In this document: in pieces, positions 1 to 7,697 of the stretch
Layout: every line of letters begins with the position of its first letter
Position numbering within the stretch: the stretch's first letter is position 1
Translations under genes and position numbers: made by a program
Source: Croceimicrobium hydrocarbonivorans
Lineage (GTDB): Bacteria; Bacteroidota; Bacteroidia; Flavobacteriales; Schleiferiaceae
Length of the DNA: 64,000 nucleotides
NCBI RefSeq assembly: GCF_014524565.1
Contig: NZ_CP060139.1
Coordinates: forward strand, 3,541,501-3,605,500
Reading direction: 5' to 3'
The notes under the pieces: model-generated
Told to the model about the DNA's origin: nothing
The model's database searches: none
The model's input: only the letters and a program-made list of their open reading frames with translations

Positions 1-435
1 AAACTCAAAATAGTCTTTGGAGTACTATTGATCGCTGGCCTTTCCTCATTCATTAGATCAGAATCAAAGCCAATTCCTGAAAGGGAAAGGTTTTATACCA
101 ACGAATTACAGAATGGCGATTCATTAGTAATAATTAGTTCTTTTTCGGGATGTTTTTCTGAAAGCGGTTTTACACTTGAAATTTTCATGGAATCAGATCA
201 GATTCACCTTTCCTATCAGGAAGGTGGCAAGTCTGAACTAATAAGCAAAACGCTTCCGCTTACCTTTAAAAAGGAACTTTCTGATTTTGAGTTAAGGACA
301 GTTCCAAATATGGCCTATGGCATAGGAACTAGCTGTAAGATGATCTTCAAATTTAATAATGAACGATTCGATACCATCAGGGAGTGCCCTCAAGAGAAAT
401 ACTATTACAGGCTTCTAGAAAGAATAAAAAACTAG
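1..435 (+). CDS. Hypothetical secreted protein, 5' end cut by window edge
   Basis: The reading frame is open from base 1. The first in-frame codons read KLKIVFGVLLIAGLSS, a basic residue followed by a hydrophobic run, which is the core of a signal peptide. The true start therefore lies just upstream of the window, and the TTG at 28 inside the hydrophobic run is not a credible start. The mature part is about 120 residues, looks beta-rich and has three cysteines (contexts SGCFS, TSCKM, RECPQ). I do not recognise the family. It probably acts in the periplasm or at the cell surface. The next gene is about 680 bp away, so it seems to end its transcription unit. Confidence 0.6.
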   Translation, partial: KLKIVFGVLLIAGLSSFIRSESKPIPERERFYTNELQNGDSLVIISSFSGCFSESGFTLEIFMESDQIHLSYQEGGKSELISKTLPLTFKKELSDFELRTVPNMAYGIGTSCKMIFKFNNERFDTIRECPQEKYYYRLLERIKN

Positions 436-1114
436 TTAGGAGGCTAGGCTTTTGGAGGGTGAATGGACTAGCTGAAAGCGGGGCTTACGGAGAGCAACCA
501 GGCTTGGCTTTGGTGGGCGAAAAGCTGCTTCGAATTGGAAATCAGCACAGCTAAACCGCCACAATCCTTATCGGTAGCTATTCACCTTGTAGCTAAAAAA
601 GTCCCTTGGACTCTAAAAGCGCGTTAACCTATATTGGCATCTAGATCTAAATTCCCCGCCTTTTTATCAATAAGATCAGGATCATAAATCCCTAAGCGAC
701 CTTACCAAGAAAAAGAAGCGGAGGTTCTTTTTTGACTATGCTGATCTTCGCTCCCAAATATGCTGATGATTTGACTCAAACATGCTGATGGTTGCCTTCA
801 TTCATGCTGATGTTTGGATTAAAACATAAGTATGTTTTTAATGAATGTCTCGATTCTAGGCTTTTGCTTAGCCGGAGATGGATGGCCAATATTCATTTAT
901 TGAATGCAGCAAGGAACTGGCGATTGAAGGCCTCGGTTTGGCTTTATAAGGATATTTTGCTTTTTGAGGCCGTGGAATGTGATGGGATAAAAATGTAATT
1001 TTAGGGGAGCTAAAACCTGAATTTAATCGCAATCTAGAAGCTGCATTTTTCTGAGCTGGATCTTAGTATTGCTGAGCTTGGGTTTTGGCGTGTAATCCAT
1101 GGTCCTCAGTAGAA
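436..1114. other. Long non-coding stretch with a possible transposon-end relic
   Basis: This is the longest gap in the accessory region. I see no convincing gene: the one open frame (about 792-998, 68 codons) starts inside repeat units and has no recognisable protein character. The notable content is a run of four 22-bp units at 738-825, listed separately. The part before the repeats (436-735) contains short G-rich and GCTAAA-like stretches but no clear hairpin or terminator. The gap may be the scar of a lost mobile element or a decayed gene. Confidence 0.5.
738..825. repeat. Four 22-bp repeat units with ATGCTGAT core
   Basis: The octamer ATGCTGAT starts at 738, 760, 782 and 804, an exact 22-bp period. 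Three of the four copies continue with G, and the rest of each unit is only loosely conserved. A period of about two DNA helix turns would place four binding sites on the same face. Repeated protein-binding sites of this kind are known at the ends of IS21- and Mu-type elements, whose transposases bind several sites per end. No istA or istB gene is present here, so a relic of one end is an inference; a repressor array is the alternative. Confidence 0.5.
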
Positions 1115-1924
1115 ATGATAAACTTCAAATTAAAAGATACAAAAAGCTATAAGCCAGTGGGGTCATCTACCGGCTTAAGCATGAGTTGGTATTGGCTTAC
1201 TGAGGGTGATTTGTGGATTGATTTAGGAGATTCAAGCTTGTATGAATATTCGCCTAAGGCACAAGAGTATTTCGGGGGCTTGAAATCTCAATACAATGAA
1301 TATCAAATCATTCGATTTATTGAAGATTTCACCGCATTGTTTGAAGTTATTAGTGAATCAATTCCCAATGATATTTATCGGTTAGCAGAGAACTCCGCGA
1401 AATTCCTACAGGATGCTCAAAAATGGTTGGATTTAAATGATGCTGAGGAAGACCAGCAAGATGATTTCTATTTTGAGAAATATGACAAATTAATTTCTTG
1501 GATAAATAGGAGGAGTTTGGATTCCGGTCATTTAGTTGGAGGTCCTAAGCTCTCATTCTTTAGAAATAAAGACAAAATAAGAGTCACTTGGCAAGCAGAT
1601 TATAAGCTTGAAAATGGAATTGACCTGTGGACGGCTGGAGAGGGGAGCATCGAATTTTCTTATTCGGAATTTATAAATGATGTTAAAGATTTTGGAGATA
1701 GATTCTTTAAACAAATGCAAGAACAGGTCGACTTAGCAGTTGAAAAGGAATGGAATGGCATTCAGATCGATAAGCAAAGATTGTTGGCTGAGCATAGTGA
1801 AAGAGAAATTGATTTTTGGAAACAGTTCAAGCTATTAAAAGGAAAGTCACCATCAGAAACAAAGTGGGAACTTATACGAGAACTGAAATCTCAAATGGAT
1901 GAGGAAATAAAAAGGAAAGCCTAA
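1115..1924 (+). CDS. DUF5984-like protein
   Basis: This 269-residue soluble protein has no signal peptide. The N-terminus (INFKLKD, then MSWYWLTEGDLWIDLGDSSL) follows the pattern I associate with DUF5984: a short beta strand, a W-x-x-LT-x-G-x-x-WI motif, a Y-S position and a later acidic 'EDF' helix. The frame is open back to a TTG at 1085, but that extension (MACNPWSS...) does not look like the family start, so the ATG at 1115 is chosen. DUF5984 is of unknown function and is often found among small genes near polymorphic toxins; an immunity role here would be inference. The C-terminal third is charged and helical. Confidence 0.65.
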   Translation: MINFKLKDTKSYKPVGSSTGLSMSWYWLTEGDLWIDLGDSSLYEYSPKAQEYFGGLKSQYNEYQIIRFIEDFTALFEVISESIPNDIYRLAENSAKFLQDAQKWLDLNDAEEDQQDDFYFEKYDKLISWINRRSLDSGHLVGGPKLSFFRNKDKIRVTWQADYKLENGIDLWTAGEGSIEFSYSEFINDVKDFGDRFFKQMQEQVDLAVEKEWNGIQIDKQRLLAEHSEREIDFWKQFKLLKGKSPSETKWELIRELKSQMDEEIKRKA

Positions 1925-2023
1925 TAAAGTCTTGTTCCTTGAGTAGATAAAGTCAAAAGCAAAACAAATTGCTTCGAATCAACCTAGACTCAATTCCTAG
2001 ATTCTTAAACACTAATTGAATAA

Positions 2024-2245
2024 ATGAAATACCTGTTCATAATTGGACTTATTCTTGGACTAACAAATTGTTCGCTTAGTCAAGATAAACTCGCGGAGCA
2101 CAAGGCTTTTAGGGAAACCTTTTCTAAAACAGAAATTGAAGATCTGCAATATCATCTGGGTTTTACAGTTGGTTTTAAGTTTCTTGTGCTTAAGGAAATT
2201 TCAACAAGGTCCTTTGGAGTGGGTCTGGAGAAAATTAACCTATAG
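2024..2245 (+). CDS. Small lipoprotein, possibly a truncated gene
   Basis: The N-terminus has a short basic start, a hydrophobic run and a lipobox-like GLTNC, so Cys16 could be lipidated. Only about 57 residues follow. The stretch FRETFSKTEIEDLQ resembles the opening of longer secreted Bacteroidota proteins in which an amphipathic helix precedes a larger domain. The abrupt end after 73 codons suggests a truncated copy. Flanking genes are unrelated and on the same strand. It is a real small gene or a gene fragment; I cannot decide which. Confidence 0.4.
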   Translation: MKYLFIIGLILGLTNCSLSQDKLAEHKAFRETFSKTEIEDLQYHLGFTVGFKFLVLKEISTRSFGVGLEKINL

Positions 2246-2315
2246 CAATTTTGATAGATCAAATTAAAAGGAGGAGAAGCGATATTAAGAACAGCTTTGC
2301 TGCAGGCTGAAAAAG

Positions 2316-2825
2316 ATGAATGCTAAAGACAAACAGAAAGAATTTATAAAGTCTTATTTGAAGCCGAAACTCCGTGAAGAAGGTTTTAGGACCACTGGGC
2401 AAACCTGGTGGAAGATTATGGATGATTTCTTTATCCTGATTAATCTTCAAAATTCACAATGGAATACTAAAGAGAGCTTAAGCTTTTGCTTCAATGTCGG
2501 AATTGGCTTAACCGAGAACCTGAAAGACCCAAACAAGAAAAGGGCGACCTATTTTGACCTAGCGACGCCATTACGGGAAGGAGCCTACTTGTCGGATAAA
2601 CGGGATAAGCACAAGTATCGACGGGACGCTTCGCTTGGCTATCTGATTACCGAGAAGACAGAGCTTGAAGATTTCAAAAATGAACTTAGGATCGATTTTG
2701 AGAATGATATTCTACCAAAATTAAATCGACTAAAGACGCTTCAAGACTGTTTAGAATTCTATCGACCATTTACCTTTTGGGGAGAGCGACTTCAAAAACA
2801 GGTGAACGATCTAAAGAAAAGCTAA
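2316..2825 (+). CDS. DUF4304-family protein
   Basis: This 169-residue cytosolic protein begins with a helix ending in K-x-x-LKPKLREEGF, followed by W-W-K and FILINLQNSQWNTKES, then a FNVGIG strand. This order (LKP-x-L-x-x-x-GF, a hydrophobic strand with LQ-x-SQW, then N-x-GI) is the signature I know for DUF4304. The family has no assigned biochemical function and is widespread as single small genes in bacteria, frequently in accessory regions. Length fits the family. The purine-rich stretch AAAAGGAGGAGAAG lies about 45 bp upstream, too far to act as a ribosome binding site. Confidence 0.75.
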   Translation: MNAKDKQKEFIKSYLKPKLREEGFRTTGQTWWKIMDDFFILINLQNSQWNTKESLSFCFNVGIGLTENLKDPNKKRATYFDLATPLREGAYLSDKRDKHKYRRDASLGYLITEKTELEDFKNELRIDFENDILPKLNRLKTLQDCLEFYRPFTFWGERLQKQVNDLKKS

Positions 2826-2970
2826 AATATCGGCCACTAAGTTCTGTTTATGTAAATGCAGCTAGTACGCCTTCAGATGCCCCAGCCTTAGATGATAATA
2901 AAATCACCTTTCCCTTGCTAAGCGCCAACAACTGCACTTATTTAGCTAAAATCTTAGCACCACTTGATTA

Positions 2971-3468
2971 ATGACAGAGGAACAGAAGATACTTTGGACC
3001 AAGATTGAAGAATTCGAGATAGATGACATAGACTCGAGCTTCACCTTTACAGATCGACTTGCAAGAGAAAATGGCTGGACTATAGAGTTTTCACTGCGGA
3101 CGGTAGAGGAATATAAAAGGTTCATCTTTTTAATCTGTATAGCAGACCATCCCTTAACTCCATCTGATCAAGTTGACCAAGTTTGGCATTTACATTTGAT
3201 ATATACCCAATCTTATTGGATTGACTTTTGTAAAAACACAATCCATCGAGACATTCATCACGGCCCTACGAAAGGAGGGCAACAAGAAAAGGACAAATAC
3301 AAGGATTGGTACGCGGAGACGAAAACACTTTATCAAAGAATATTTCAAACACGCCCTCCTGAAGACATTTGGCCATCAAGTCAAATTAGATTTGGTGAAT
3401 TGAACTATACGAGAGTCAATAGACATAGAAACTGGATAGTTCCTAAACCAAAGCTAAAAACAAACTAA
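2971..3468 (+). CDS. GRDP-like (DUF1399-type) protein with His-rich motif
   Basis: The 165-residue protein carries the hallmark of glycine-rich-domain-containing (GRDP/DUF1399-like) proteins: VDQVWHLHLIYTQSYW followed by IHRDIHHGPTKGG and then an E-x-x-K helix with Y-x-x-F and PP-x-x-x-WP. His73 and His75 (the H-x-H), His92, His96 and His97 are well placed for metal binding, but no catalytic activity is established for this family as far as I know. There is no signal peptide. Its TAA overlaps the next gene's ATG (TAATG at 3466-3470), which implies translational coupling to the Cys/Gly-tailed protein, so the two probably act together. Confidence 0.7.
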   Translation: MTEEQKILWTKIEEFEIDDIDSSFTFTDRLARENGWTIEFSLRTVEEYKRFIFLICIADHPLTPSDQVDQVWHLHLIYTQSYWIDFCKNTIHRDIHHGPTKGGQQEKDKYKDWYAETKTLYQRIFQTRPPEDIWPSSQIRFGELNYTRVNRHRNWIVPKPKLKTN

Positions 3469-4262
3469 TGGAATTACTCTCAAAACTTACGCCTGCGGAA
3501 ACCTATTTGCTTCTTGAAAGCTCAAATGCGGACCTAAAAAAATTATTGAAATACACCTTTATGGACTTGCTTCTCAAGCGAGTCCTTAAAACAACAGAGC
3601 TTAAAAAACAAAGTCATCGTAAGGACCGTGTTCGGGTATACAATTATGTAATTGCGGCTAAGAACTTCCCTAAGTACAAACCCTTAGCTCATGAAATGAT
3701 TTATCTAAGCCCATATTACAGAAGTAAGTCCATGAAAATCCTTTTTCGAAACTTGGTAGCTATGGGCTTTCAAAATGCTGGCGGTAAAAAAAGGTTCATC
3801 CGAAATTATCTGGTGACATCACCAAATCTTGAAGGATACTTTAAAAGCGGATTATTCAATTACTTGTTTGCTGAGCTCAAGTTGACTGATAAAGGCTTTG
3901 ATGCACAACAAAAAATTAAATTGAAAATTGCTCAACTTGAAAAGGAGCTGCCAGAGATTCTTCAGGCTGATAAGAAAAAAGCACTTGAAATTCTCCTCAC
4001 TATAAAGGGTAATATTTTCCTGCTAAAGGACCTTGACTTTGATTTATTGAAACAAATCGACAGACAATTAATGGAAGAATTCCAGCGGCAAAACAGAGAC
4101 TATGACACTGGATGTTACGGCTGTGCGACCTGGGATACTTATGACAGCTATGAAGATTCCTTCGATAGCAGTTATGACTCGGCTGACTCAGGAGGAGGAG
4201 ACAGCGGGTGTAGTAGTTGCAGTGGGTGCAGCGGTTGCGGAGGCTGTGGGGGTTGCAGTTAA
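3468..4262 (+). CDS. Protein with Gly/Ser/Cys-rich C-terminal tail (TIGR04222-like context)
   Basis: The 264-residue protein has a basic, helical N-terminal part (about 1-210) without a clear transmembrane segment. It is followed by an acidic Tyr/Asp/Ser linker and a low-complexity tail, SGCSSCSGCSGCGGCGGCS, with six cysteines in CxxC spacing; two further Cys (GCYGC) lie about 35 residues earlier. Low-complexity Gly/Cys tails are a known feature of proteins around the TIGR04222 'near_uncomplex' domain. Coupling to the GRDP-like gene upstream supports a two-gene unit. The tail could bind metal, be cross-linked or be modified. Function is unknown; a natural-product precursor role is speculative. 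Confidence 0.6.
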   Translation: MELLSKLTPAETYLLLESSNADLKKLLKYTFMDLLLKRVLKTTELKKQSHRKDRVRVYNYVIAAKNFPKYKPLAHEMIYLSPYYRSKSMKILFRNLVAMGFQNAGGKKRFIRNYLVTSPNLEGYFKSGLFNYLFAELKLTDKGFDAQQKIKLKIAQLEKELPEILQADKKKALEILLTIKGNIFLLKDLDFDLLKQIDRQLMEEFQRQNRDYDTGCYGCATWDTYDSYEDSFDSSYDSADSGGGDSGCSSCSGCSGCGGCGGCS

Positions 4263-4508
4263 GAAGAATAGAAATAATAGGAGGGCTTAAAGGAATTTGG
4301 GAGATGAGGAAAAATATTCTTCGGTTTGATATCGGAGAATAGACCTAGCTCTAGAACCTTTAAATTGAAAACTAATAAATCGCCTAGCAATTACAGGCAG
4401 TTTTAAAGCAGCTAAAGCGTTTGCGGTCGTCTAAACCTTAGTAGACCCTAAATAGCACTGTTTCAATGATTACCGCGACACCATATTTATTATTAGCGTA
4501 ATTAAAAA

Positions 4509-5081
4509 ATGAAGGACTTCGAAAAACAAATGACTCAATATTGGATGAAAGAATTTCCTAGTGTTTGGTCATTTTTAGGGTCGCCTGAAGAAGCAGGAAA
4601 AATTCCAACTGAACATAAGGACCAGATTCACTTCCTAAATGAAAAGGGGACTGTGCTGATTGAGCAGTTTCTGGAAAGTTCAAAAATGACAAAAGGCTTT
4701 CCTTTTAAGCCATTTAATGATTATTTCAAAAGGATTGAAGATTTCCGGATCACGGAAAATTGCGATACTGAAATAAAAGAGTGGTTATATAACAAAGGAA
4801 TACCCTTTTCAAAGTACGTTTTCATTGATTACGACCGAAGTGGACATGCGCTAATGTTGACTTGGAAAATGATACTAAAATATTGGGAAGGAATATTTTT
4901 CGCTGAGGACCTTTTAGTTTTCGACAGTGCCTTGCAATGGGGACTGTTTTATTACCATGGAGATCAACTCTGGTTTGGCTCAGAAGTGATTTTTAAGCCG
5001 AAAGCAGAAGCTCAAAGGACCATTGAAATGAACGAAATCCTAAAAAGCTTAAGCAATGCCAATAAAGGGTATGAAGCATAG
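4509..5081 (+). CDS. Hypothetical cytosolic protein
   Basis: The 190-residue protein lacks a signal peptide. A Trp/Phe/Tyr-rich central block (contexts LTWKMILKYWEGIFF, FDSALQWGLFYYHGD, LWFG) alternates short hydrophobic strands. It recalls small single-domain proteins of the immunity-protein type, where such a block forms a sheet, but I cannot name a family. The ATG at 4509 is the first in frame and sits after an AT-rich leader. It stands alone, with about 250 bp before and 120 bp after it. Confidence 0.5.
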   Translation: MKDFEKQMTQYWMKEFPSVWSFLGSPEEAGKIPTEHKDQIHFLNEKGTVLIEQFLESSKMTKGFPFKPFNDYFKRIEDFRITENCDTEIKEWLYNKGIPFSKYVFIDYDRSGHALMLTWKMILKYWEGIFFAEDLLVFDSALQWGLFYYHGDQLWFGSEVIFKPKAEAQRTIEMNEILKSLSNANKGYEA

Positions 5082-5202
5082 GTCAGGCAGTGGTTTCGAT
5101 CTCTTTGCAAGCTTTGTCATGGGCAACAATTGAACCTGTTCGTACTATTTTAATGAGTTCATTTTTAGGGAAGTTTACAGTTAACGAGATCCTTAAAGCA
5201 AA

Positions 5203-5853
5203 ATGGAATTAATGACTAAAGAAGAAGTCAATTACATACTCAATTATTTCAGCCACTTAATGCCCCAGGATGATAGGTTGACGCTTAAGTATCATATGTA
5301 TACCCATAGCAAGTCTGATGATCCAAAATTGCAGAAAGCAATAAATGAAAGAGCGGAGACTAGTGAAAAAGTAGAAAATCAGGAAATACTAGGGAAGGCT
5401 TATGAAGAGTTTGAACTGGGGGTGGCTAAAAAGATAGTGAATCAGTATCCTGATAAGCTGTACTTCAATCGGTGTCCAAAATGTAATTCACTTGCAAGAA
5501 CGCCTTATGCCAGGCAATGTAAAAGTTGTGGATTTAATTGGCATGAGAATGCTTTAGCGCGTTTTAAACTTGAAAGATCCTTTCAGCTCACTGGAAGACA
5601 ATTTTTTCTTCTAGGTGAAATAACAAAAGGAGAGATTAAGATTGGTCAGTTTATTGACCTAAAGATGCTAGGCCTAAGCAGAAGAGCTAAAATTGAAGCA
5701 GTAGAATTTTATGATAAAGGGGATAATGGTGAAGTCCAAGCAGGTATTGGTCTCGGACTAGGAGAACTAAGCGAAGAGGAAAAGGACTTTATTAAAAGAC
5801 TAGGTTCATTCGAAACTCCAATAGACATATTCGTGAAAAAATTAAATGGCTAA
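5203..5853 (+). CDS. Zinc-ribbon protein with EF-Tu domain II-like C-terminus
   Basis: In the 216-residue protein, Cys91-x2-Cys94 and Cys106-x2-Cys109 (CPKC and CKSCGFNWH) form a four-Cys zinc ribbon. The C-terminal segment from about 125, with LTGRQFFLLGEITKGEIKIG followed by a G-x-x-I-DL strand, resembles the beta-barrel of translation-factor domain II (a 'GRV..GxV..G.I..G' pattern). The N-terminal 90 residues are helical. I know no characterised protein with this order. It may bind nucleic acid or a protein partner, but that is inference. A second in-frame ATG (residue 4) could be the start. Confidence 0.5.
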   Translation: MELMTKEEVNYILNYFSHLMPQDDRLTLKYHMYTHSKSDDPKLQKAINERAETSEKVENQEILGKAYEEFELGVAKKIVNQYPDKLYFNRCPKCNSLARTPYARQCKSCGFNWHENALARFKLERSFQLTGRQFFLLGEITKGEIKIGQFIDLKMLGLSRRAKIEAVEFYDKGDNGEVQAGIGLGLGELSEEEKDFIKRLGSFETPIDIFVKKLNG

Positions 5854-5885
5854 AATAGTCTTGAGTATATAAACCTTAGCTTAAA

Positions 5886-6872
5886 ATGAATATGAGAACA
5901 ATCGGAACAACTTTTCTAATTCTAAGTTCCCTAACAAGCTTTGGACAATTCAGTGAACAGAATATTGAAACAGATTCGTCCTACATTGAAATAATCCGAA
6001 ATTCAGAATATCATATTTACGAAGAGACGTACAAGGAAAAGGACTCCGTCTGGTATAGTGTGCATTTCATTGATGACACCACAAGATTGAACACTGAAGG
6101 CTGGAAAACCAAAGATGACCAAGCACTTGGTGTGTGGCGAGAATACAATTTTAAAGGAGATCTGCTTTACACCCGTGACTATGATCAAGCAAGCTGTATT
6201 GTAAACAAAGACTTTTATCCTTATCACGACCTGGTAGAGCAAATGAAATCAAAGGCAGACAGCTTAATCATTTCAACCTACAGCCGCGAGTTTTTTAACA
6301 AGCATGTTCGTTTTGATTTCAACTGTAATTTTTATGATGATCAAGGATATGTAGGCACTTGGATTGAACCAATTGAAAGAAAGCCTACAAAATTCGTGTT
6401 CAGATATAGCGTGAAAATTGGAGAATCTAATTGGTATCCAGAAATGATAGGAATACAATTGGACTCAGTTGGGAATTACCAACCTACTCGTGGCTATTGG
6501 AATAACTCTGGTTTTGAAAATGTAAAGTCCCAAAATAGAACCTTTCAAATTGACAAGGTGAAAGCTATGGAAGCAGCCAAAGAGCATGGGCTAATGACCA
6601 CCGACCCCAATAAGGTTACTGAGTATCTAAATTGGGAAAAGTTTAGGAAAACAGAATTTTACAATGGACAATTCAGATACTACATTGCTGAATTAAGAGA
6701 GGAGATTAAGGACCTAAAGGAAAATGGTCGTTCGAGTGTTGTTTACAAATTCAATGTTTATTCCTTTAATCCTTGGACTGGAGAATTTGTAGAATTGAAA
6801 AAGATGAAAAACATTCATTCTTGGGGAGAAAGCAGTGGGTCTTGGTCAGGGTTAATTCCAGACAATAATTGA
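5886..6872 (+). CDS. Hypothetical secreted protein
   Basis: The N-terminus MNMRTIGTTFLILSSLTSFGQ is a typical Bacteroidota signal peptide ending in Gly-Gln. The mature part (about 305 residues) is rich in Trp, Tyr and Asn; the segment near residue 75-100 (GVWREYNFKGDLLYTRDYD) resembles MORN/'antitoxin-like' WREY-x-x-x-G-x-L repeats that occur in exported Bacteroidota proteins. I cannot assign a function. The gap to the preceding gene is only about 30 bp, so co-transcription with the zinc-ribbon gene is possible. Confidence 0.55.
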   Translation: MNMRTIGTTFLILSSLTSFGQFSEQNIETDSSYIEIIRNSEYHIYEETYKEKDSVWYSVHFIDDTTRLNTEGWKTKDDQALGVWREYNFKGDLLYTRDYDQASCIVNKDFYPYHDLVEQMKSKADSLIISTYSREFFNKHVRFDFNCNFYDDQGYVGTWIEPIERKPTKFVFRYSVKIGESNWYPEMIGIQLDSVGNYQPTRGYWNNSGFENVKSQNRTFQIDKVKAMEAAKEHGLMTTDPNKVTEYLNWEKFRKTEFYNGQFRYYIAELREEIKDLKENGRSSVVYKFNVYSFNPWTGEFVELKKMKNIHSWGESSGSWSGLIPDNN

Positions 6873-6980
6873 AAAGCTAAAGTGCAACCTCAAAATTCTA
6901 GATAGCACCTGCATCAGAAATAGGTTTCAAAGCCGGGCCGTTGCCGAACCTAATAGAACTAATGATTCAATTAAATCTAA

Positions 6981-7682
6981 ATGAGCATTTTCTCTTATCA
7001 TTTAGTCGAACTTCCTTTTTTTGTTGCCTTAAAAGGAATATTCTCGAATCCCATTTCTGAAAATACAGAAGGACTTATTCATTCGGAAACCATGACGGCA
7101 ATGACTCTAGGTTCTCCAATTCTTTCACCCTCCAGAGTTTTAATAGGTCAAGTAGCCCTATTTATGCAATGGGAAAATGAAAAGGCCCTTGAAAACTTTT
7201 TAGAACAAGACCGCTTTGGAAGAACCTTAGCCAAAGCGTGGCATGTACGCTTGTCTTTTGTTCGAGAATGGGGAAAGTTTAGTGGATTTAAGATTCCAAA
7301 TGATAAGGCCCAATTAGAAAGTTCAAATTCACCAGTGGTTGCTGTAACCTTGGCAAGAATGAAGCCTTTAGCAGTTCCTAGGTTTATACATTGGGGTAGA
7401 CCGGTTGAAAAACTGGTTAGAGACCATCCGGGAACTACTCTTTCCTTAGCCTCAGTTAAATTTCCCAATACGGTATCAACTTTTTCAATTTGGAAAACTG
7501 AAAAGGAAATGACTGATATGGTTCATGGTCATAGTAAGGTCGAAAGACCGAAAAGGCACTCAAATGCAATGAAAGAGCGAGAAAGAAAAGACTTTCATTT
7601 TGAGTTTAGCACTCTTCGATTTAAGCCAATAGCCGAGTATGGAACATGGAAAGGTCAATCAAATTTTCTTCCCAACAATTAA
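6981..7682 (+). CDS. Spheroidene monooxygenase (CrtA)-like protein
   Basis: The 233-residue protein matches the layout of CrtA-like proteins. These consist of two ferredoxin-like alpha/beta units with 'Q-x-ALFMQWENEKALENFL', then 'W-HVRLSFVREWG-x-(F/W)-x-G', 'LARMKPLAVPRF', a P-G position before an A/G-S-V strand, and finally 'STFSIWKTEKEM' with a His-rich helix. CrtA itself is a heme carotenoid oxygenase in phototrophs, but relatives outside phototrophs have unknown substrates. No carotenoid genes are near. The gap to the next gene is 15 bp, which indicates an operon with the 301-residue protein. Confidence 0.65.
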   Translation: MSIFSYHLVELPFFVALKGIFSNPISENTEGLIHSETMTAMTLGSPILSPSRVLIGQVALFMQWENEKALENFLEQDRFGRTLAKAWHVRLSFVREWGKFSGFKIPNDKAQLESSNSPVVAVTLARMKPLAVPRFIHWGRPVEKLVRDHPGTTLSLASVKFPNTVSTFSIWKTEKEMTDMVHGHSKVERPKRHSNAMKERERKDFHFEFSTLRFKPIAEYGTWKGQSNFLPNN

Positions 7683-7697
7683 ATCCTATTTAGGGAG

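Noticed and set aside
738-825. Direct evidence for an intact IS21 element
   Set aside because: No istA or istB gene, no partner end and no target duplication seen; only the repeat units remain.
792-998. 68-codon + ORF in the long gap
   Set aside because: It starts inside the 22-bp repeat units, has no recognisable protein pattern and no leader; likely chance.
2259-2450. 63-codon minus ORF
   Set aside because: Antisense to the DUF4304 gene and its leader; composition is a shadow of A/G-rich coding sequence.
2777-2971. 64-codon + ORF between DUF4304 and GRDP-like genes
   Set aside because: Begins inside the DUF4304 coding region in another frame; no family pattern.
7148-7468. 106-codon minus ORF
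   Set aside because: Lies wholly inside the CrtA-like gene on the opposite strand.
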